16,033 nucleotides of DNA, taken from Verrucomicrobiota bacterium (GTDB taxonomy: Bacteria > Verrucomicrobiota > Verrucomicrobiia > Opitutales > Opitutaceae). The stretch covers positions 1-16,033 of the forward strand of contig JAFAAS010000050.1 of assembly GCA_023426435.1 (NCBI GenBank). Reading direction: 5' to 3'. This document shows, one piece after another, positions 13,568-16,033 of this stretch. Position 1 is the first letter of the stretch, and the number at the start of each line of letters is the position of its first letter. The notes below the pieces were generated by a model. That model worked only from the letters and a program-made list of their open reading frames with translations, was not told where the DNA came from and did no database searches. The position numbers and the translations under genes were made by a program.

Positions 13568-15069
13568 GATGGACGATGGCTTGGGCGCTCGTGCTCGTTT
13601 GGGTGATGCCCGGTTTCGCGCAGTTGCGTGTGGCGTCGCTGTTCCAAGATCACGCGGTGCTGCAACGCGAGCGCGCCGTGCCGGTGTGGGGCGAGGCGTC
13701 CCCCGGAGAGCAGATCGCCGTGAGATTTGCGTCGCAGCGGGTGGAGACGGTGGCTGATTCGTCGGGACGCTGGCGAGTCGAACTCGCACCGATGGCGGCG
13801 AACGCGACCGGGGCGAGCCTGCGGGTCGAAACCTCGCGAGAAGTGCGCGTCTTCGGAGACTTAGTGGTGGGCGATGTGTGGTTGTGCGCGGGACAGTCGA
13901 ACATGGAGTGGAGCGTCGCGCGGGCGCGCGATGCGCAGACGGAAATCGCGACGGCGGATCATCCTCTGATTCGGCATATCAAGATCGCCAATTTCAGTTC
14001 GCGCAGCGAAGTCCAGGACGTGCGCGGCCGCTGGCGCGTGTGTTCGCCGGAAACCGTCGGGAATTTCTCGGCGGCCGCTTATTATTTTGCGCGGGAGTTG
14101 ACCACGCGGACGAAGGTTCCGATCGGTTTGATCAATGCCACATGGGGCGGGACGCCGATCGAGGCGTGGCTCAGCGAATCCGCACTGCTGTCGTCGCCGG
14201 AATTCGACGTGGTGTTCACGCGATGGGCGGAAGCGATTACCACGTTTCCGGAACGCACACGGCTTTTCAATCGATGGAACGATGCCAAGCGCGAGGCGGA
14301 AGCGAAGGGAGAGACGTTTTCGGAGCCGCGTCCCCGCGATCCGTCGATCGATTATCGTCGCCAGCCCGCGGGCTTGTTCGGCGGGATGGTCGCGCCGTTG
14401 ACGCGGTATTCGCTGCGAGGCATCGCGTGGTATCAAGGCGAGGACAACGCCAGCCGGGCGGGAGAATATCGTCGATTGCTCGAAACCTGGGTGGCGGATT
14501 GGCGGAAGCATTGGCCCCATGCGCCGATCCTGCTCGTGCAGCTGCCGAATTATCGCGCGGGCAATGAGGACGGCACGTCGTGGGCGCGGTTGCGCGAGGC
14601 GCAGGCTCAAGTAGCCGGTGCGACGGCGGGAGTGACACTCGTGGTCACGTTGGATGTGGGCGATCCGAACGACGTGCATCCGCTCGACAAGCAAAGCATC
14701 GGACGGCGGCTTGCGCTGGCGGCGCGCTCGGCGGTTTACGGCGAGACGATCGTGGCGGCGGGTCCGCGATTCGAATCGATGCGAATCGAAGACGGGGAGT
14801 TGGTGTGCGTGTTTTCGAACGCGGAGGGACTCATGGGAAAACCGGGCGAGTTAGCGATCGCGGGCGAGGATCGACGGTTTTTCCCGGCGGAAATGCGGAT
14901 CGAAGGTGATGCGATCCGACTTTGGTCGTCGCACGTTTCGCAGCCGGTGGCGGTTCGTTACGCGTGGCGGAATGCGCCCGAGGCTGGAGTTTTTAACGCC
15001 GCGGGACTGCCGCTGGCGCCGTTTCGCACCGACGACTGGCCGGAAGAACGAGGGGAGCCGAAGCGATGA
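13564..15069 (+). CDS. Sialate O-acetylesterase-like SGNH esterase
   Basis: A 501-residue periplasmic carbohydrate esterase. Signal peptide MRWTMAWALVLVWVMPGFAQ is followed by the usual LRVASLFQDHAVLQRERAVPVWGEA beta domain (about 21-100). The catalytic domain has the nucleophile Ser112 in LCAGQSNMEWS, then LINATWGGTPIEAW, IAWYQGEDNAS, and His372 in GDPNDVHPLDKQ; all fit the family. Despite its name, this family in environmental bacteria removes O-acetyl groups from plant or algal glycans as well as sialic acid, and no sialidase is seen here. The ATG overlaps the preceding stop by four bases and has a good Shine-Dalgarno. Its own stop overlaps the candidate small ORF by four bases. It probably de-acetylates the oligosaccharide before the glycosidases act. 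Confidence 0.93.
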   Translation: MRWTMAWALVLVWVMPGFAQLRVASLFQDHAVLQRERAVPVWGEASPGEQIAVRFASQRVETVADSSGRWRVELAPMAANATGASLRVETSREVRVFGDLVVGDVWLCAGQSNMEWSVARARDAQTEIATADHPLIRHIKIANFSSRSEVQDVRGRWRVCSPETVGNFSAAAYYFARELTTRTKVPIGLINATWGGTPIEAWLSESALLSSPEFDVVFTRWAEAITTFPERTRLFNRWNDAKREAEAKGETFSEPRPRDPSIDYRRQPAGLFGGMVAPLTRYSLRGIAWYQGEDNASRAGEYRRLLETWVADWRKHWPHAPILLVQLPNYRAGNEDGTSWARLREAQAQVAGATAGVTLVVTLDVGDPNDVHPLDKQSIGRRLALAARSAVYGETIVAAGPRFESMRIEDGELVCVFSNAEGLMGKPGELAIAGEDRRFFPAEMRIEGDAIRLWSSHVSQPVAVRYAWRNAPEAGVFNAAGLPLAPFRTDDWPEERGEPKR

Positions 15070-15164
15070 TGCGATGGCACTTCCTCGGAAGGAACGACGA
15101 ACAGGAGGCTGCCGGCGCCGAGAACTCGGTGCGCCCTGGCGGGCGGGACTGGAAAATCAACTGA
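15066..15164 (+). CDS. Candidate small ORF, 32 residues, coupled to the acetylesterase gene
   Basis: ATG 15066 overlaps the acetylesterase stop as ATGA; GGAG at 15054-15057 lies eight bases upstream, a good ribosome binding site. The product begins MMRWHFLGRNDEQEAAGAEN and ends RDWKIN. It is hydrophilic, with no membrane segment, cysteine pair or known motif. About 26 of 32 codons end in G or C, like its neighbours. The stop is seven bases before the HAD start, so it fills the gap and could carry ribosomes from one gene to the next. It may encode a real small protein, may serve only as a coupling leader, or may be chance. Confidence 0.4.
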   Translation: MMRWHFLGRNDEQEAAGAENSVRPGGRDWKIN

Positions 15165-15171
15165 CACTCTC

Positions 15172-15885
15172 ATGGACTATTCGCGGTTTCGCGCGCTTCT
15201 CATCGACATTGACGACACGCTGGTGCGTCTGAAATCCGGCTTCAGTTTGCCGCTTAGCCGGCATGCGTCGGACTGGACGGGCAGCTTGTTGGGCGTGCTG
15301 CAGCGGGCGGGCGTCGAGATGGCGGGATTGTCGGAAAAAGAAGCCGACGCCTGCATTGGCAAAGTGCGCGAGGAGGTGCGCTGGTGGCAGTATGACGATT
15401 TCATTCGCGCGCTCGGACTCGAGCCGAGGCGTTTCTGGGAGTTCGCCTACGAGCACGAACGCGCGTATCTCGAACCCACGGGAGAAGAAATAAAGTCGTC
15501 GCTTCAGCAGATCCAAGAGGCGGGCTTTAGACTTTACATCACCAGCAATAATCCGAACTCGGGCATCGTGCACAAACTGCGCCTGGCGGGAATTGGCGAT
15601 CTGCCGCTCTTCGAACGATTGTTGGGAGCGTCGGAATTGCGCGCGATGAAATGGCAACCGATTTTCTGGGAGCGCGCGTTGGAAGCGGTCGGATTGCCCG
15701 GGCAGCACGTTGCAGTGATAGGAGACAATCCCCGCGACGACGCGGAGATCCCGCAACAGGCCGGTATCGGGCATTCGTTTCTGGTTGATCGGGCCAAGAT
15801 GCGGACGAGCGAGAATACCAACACGACGACGTATGTGCGCAACTTTTCGGAGATCGCCGATTGTTTGTTGTCGAGTGGCGCGTGA
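15172..15885 (+). CDS. HAD-superfamily hydrolase
   Basis: A 237-residue cytoplasmic hydrolase, most likely a phosphatase. All four HAD motifs are present: motif I DIDDTL with nucleophile Asp12 and acid/base Asp14, motif II Ser125 in LYITSNN, motif III Lys160 in AMKWQP, and motif IV Asp185 in VIGDNPRDD. A helical cap lies between motifs I and II (about 18-105). Members of this type commonly act on small phosphorylated metabolites, including sugar phosphates. It has no signal peptide, unlike most of the operon's other products, so it would work after uptake. It starts seven bases after the small ORF and has no Shine-Dalgarno of its own, which fits dependence on upstream translation. Exact substrate unknown. 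Confidence 0.88.
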   Translation: MDYSRFRALLIDIDDTLVRLKSGFSLPLSRHASDWTGSLLGVLQRAGVEMAGLSEKEADACIGKVREEVRWWQYDDFIRALGLEPRRFWEFAYEHERAYLEPTGEEIKSSLQQIQEAGFRLYITSNNPNSGIVHKLRLAGIGDLPLFERLLGASELRAMKWQPIFWERALEAVGLPGQHVAVIGDNPRDDAEIPQQAGIGHSFLVDRAKMRTSENTNTTTYVRNFSEIADCLLSSGA

Positions 15886-15916
15886 CAGAGCCGCGGAGGA
15901 TCACTAACCAAAACCC

Positions 15917-16033
15917 ATGAAATTGCCTCTCGCGTCGCTGGCGCTGGCTCTGCTTGCAATGCCAGTGATGTCCTTCGCTCAGAATTATCGCGCCGAGTGG
16001 GCGTCGCTCGATCGACGGCCGACACCGGCGTGG
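15917..16033 (+). CDS. GH29 alpha-L-fucosidase, N-terminus only
   Basis: Only 39 codons lie inside the window. A signal peptide (MKLPLASLALALLAMPVMSFA) is followed by QNYRAEWASLDRRPTPAW. The final SLDRRPTPAW is the usual lead into the catalytic domain of GH29 alpha-L-fucosidases, where it normally continues with a WF-DAKFGIF-HWG segment; that part lies outside the window. The gene begins 31 bases after the HAD stop. GGAGGA at 15895-15900 is 16 bases from the ATG, longer than the usual spacing. The call rests on a short stretch and could fail if the next residues differ. Confidence 0.7.
   Translation, partial: MKLPLASLALALLAMPVMSFAQNYRAEWASLDRRPTPAW

Noticed and set aside
14906..15232. Plus-strand frame of 108 codons spanning the esterase-HAD junction
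   Set aside because: It overlaps two well-supported genes in another frame, is arginine- and tryptophan-rich and has no motif; the 32-codon ORF at 15066 is the better reading of the gap.

Overview
The window reads as a high-GC, Gram-negative polysaccharide-degrader chromosome, most likely Verrucomicrobiota and probably Opitutaceae. The best taxonomic clue is the TonB-dependent receptor, whose mature N-terminus (LSPFTVEAEQDHGYQAASTTAGSRL-like) is a form I associate with the expanded receptor families of Opitutaceae. This placement is inference from sequence style, not a database match.

Layout. (1) 1-2007, minus: 5' two thirds of a secreted GH106-type alpha-L-rhamnosidase that runs off the left edge. 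(2) 2008-2515: divergent control region with a 19-nt motif present twice in opposite orientation. (3) 2516-4378, plus: secreted GH2 glycosidase. (4) 4379-4664: non-coding stretch with two REP-like hairpins, short direct repeats and what looks like the severed 3' end of a tRNA gene. (5) 7715-4665, minus: a tight three-gene operon of cytoplasmic oxidoreductases (Gal80-like Gfo/Idh/MocA protein, luciferase-like flavin monooxygenase, aldo/keto reductase). (6) 7716-8224: long divergent intergenic region with a degenerate heptanucleotide array and several inverted repeats. (7) 8225 to the right edge, plus: a compact probable operon of TonB-dependent receptor, NPP-type phosphodiesterase, mutarotase-like secreted protein, sialate O-acetylesterase-like protein, a candidate 32-codon small ORF, HAD hydrolase, and the start of a GH29 alpha-L-fucosidase.

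How the parts fit. The plus-strand operon looks like a polysaccharide-utilisation locus: the receptor imports oligosaccharide across the outer membrane, the esterase removes acetyl groups, the phosphodiesterase may remove phosphate-linked decorations, and exo-glycosidases for 6-deoxyhexoses (fucose, and rhamnose from the GH106 gene) plus a GH2 enzyme trim the chain. The oxidoreductase operon could act on released sugars or aldehydes, but nothing in the sequence fixes its substrate.

I found no defence system, CRISPR array, insertion sequence or obviously new multi-gene machine. The observations most worth a second look are the paired operator-like motif, the tRNA remnant as a possible integration scar, the translationally coupled small ORF at 15066-15164, the heptad array and the structured leader upstream of the receptor gene.
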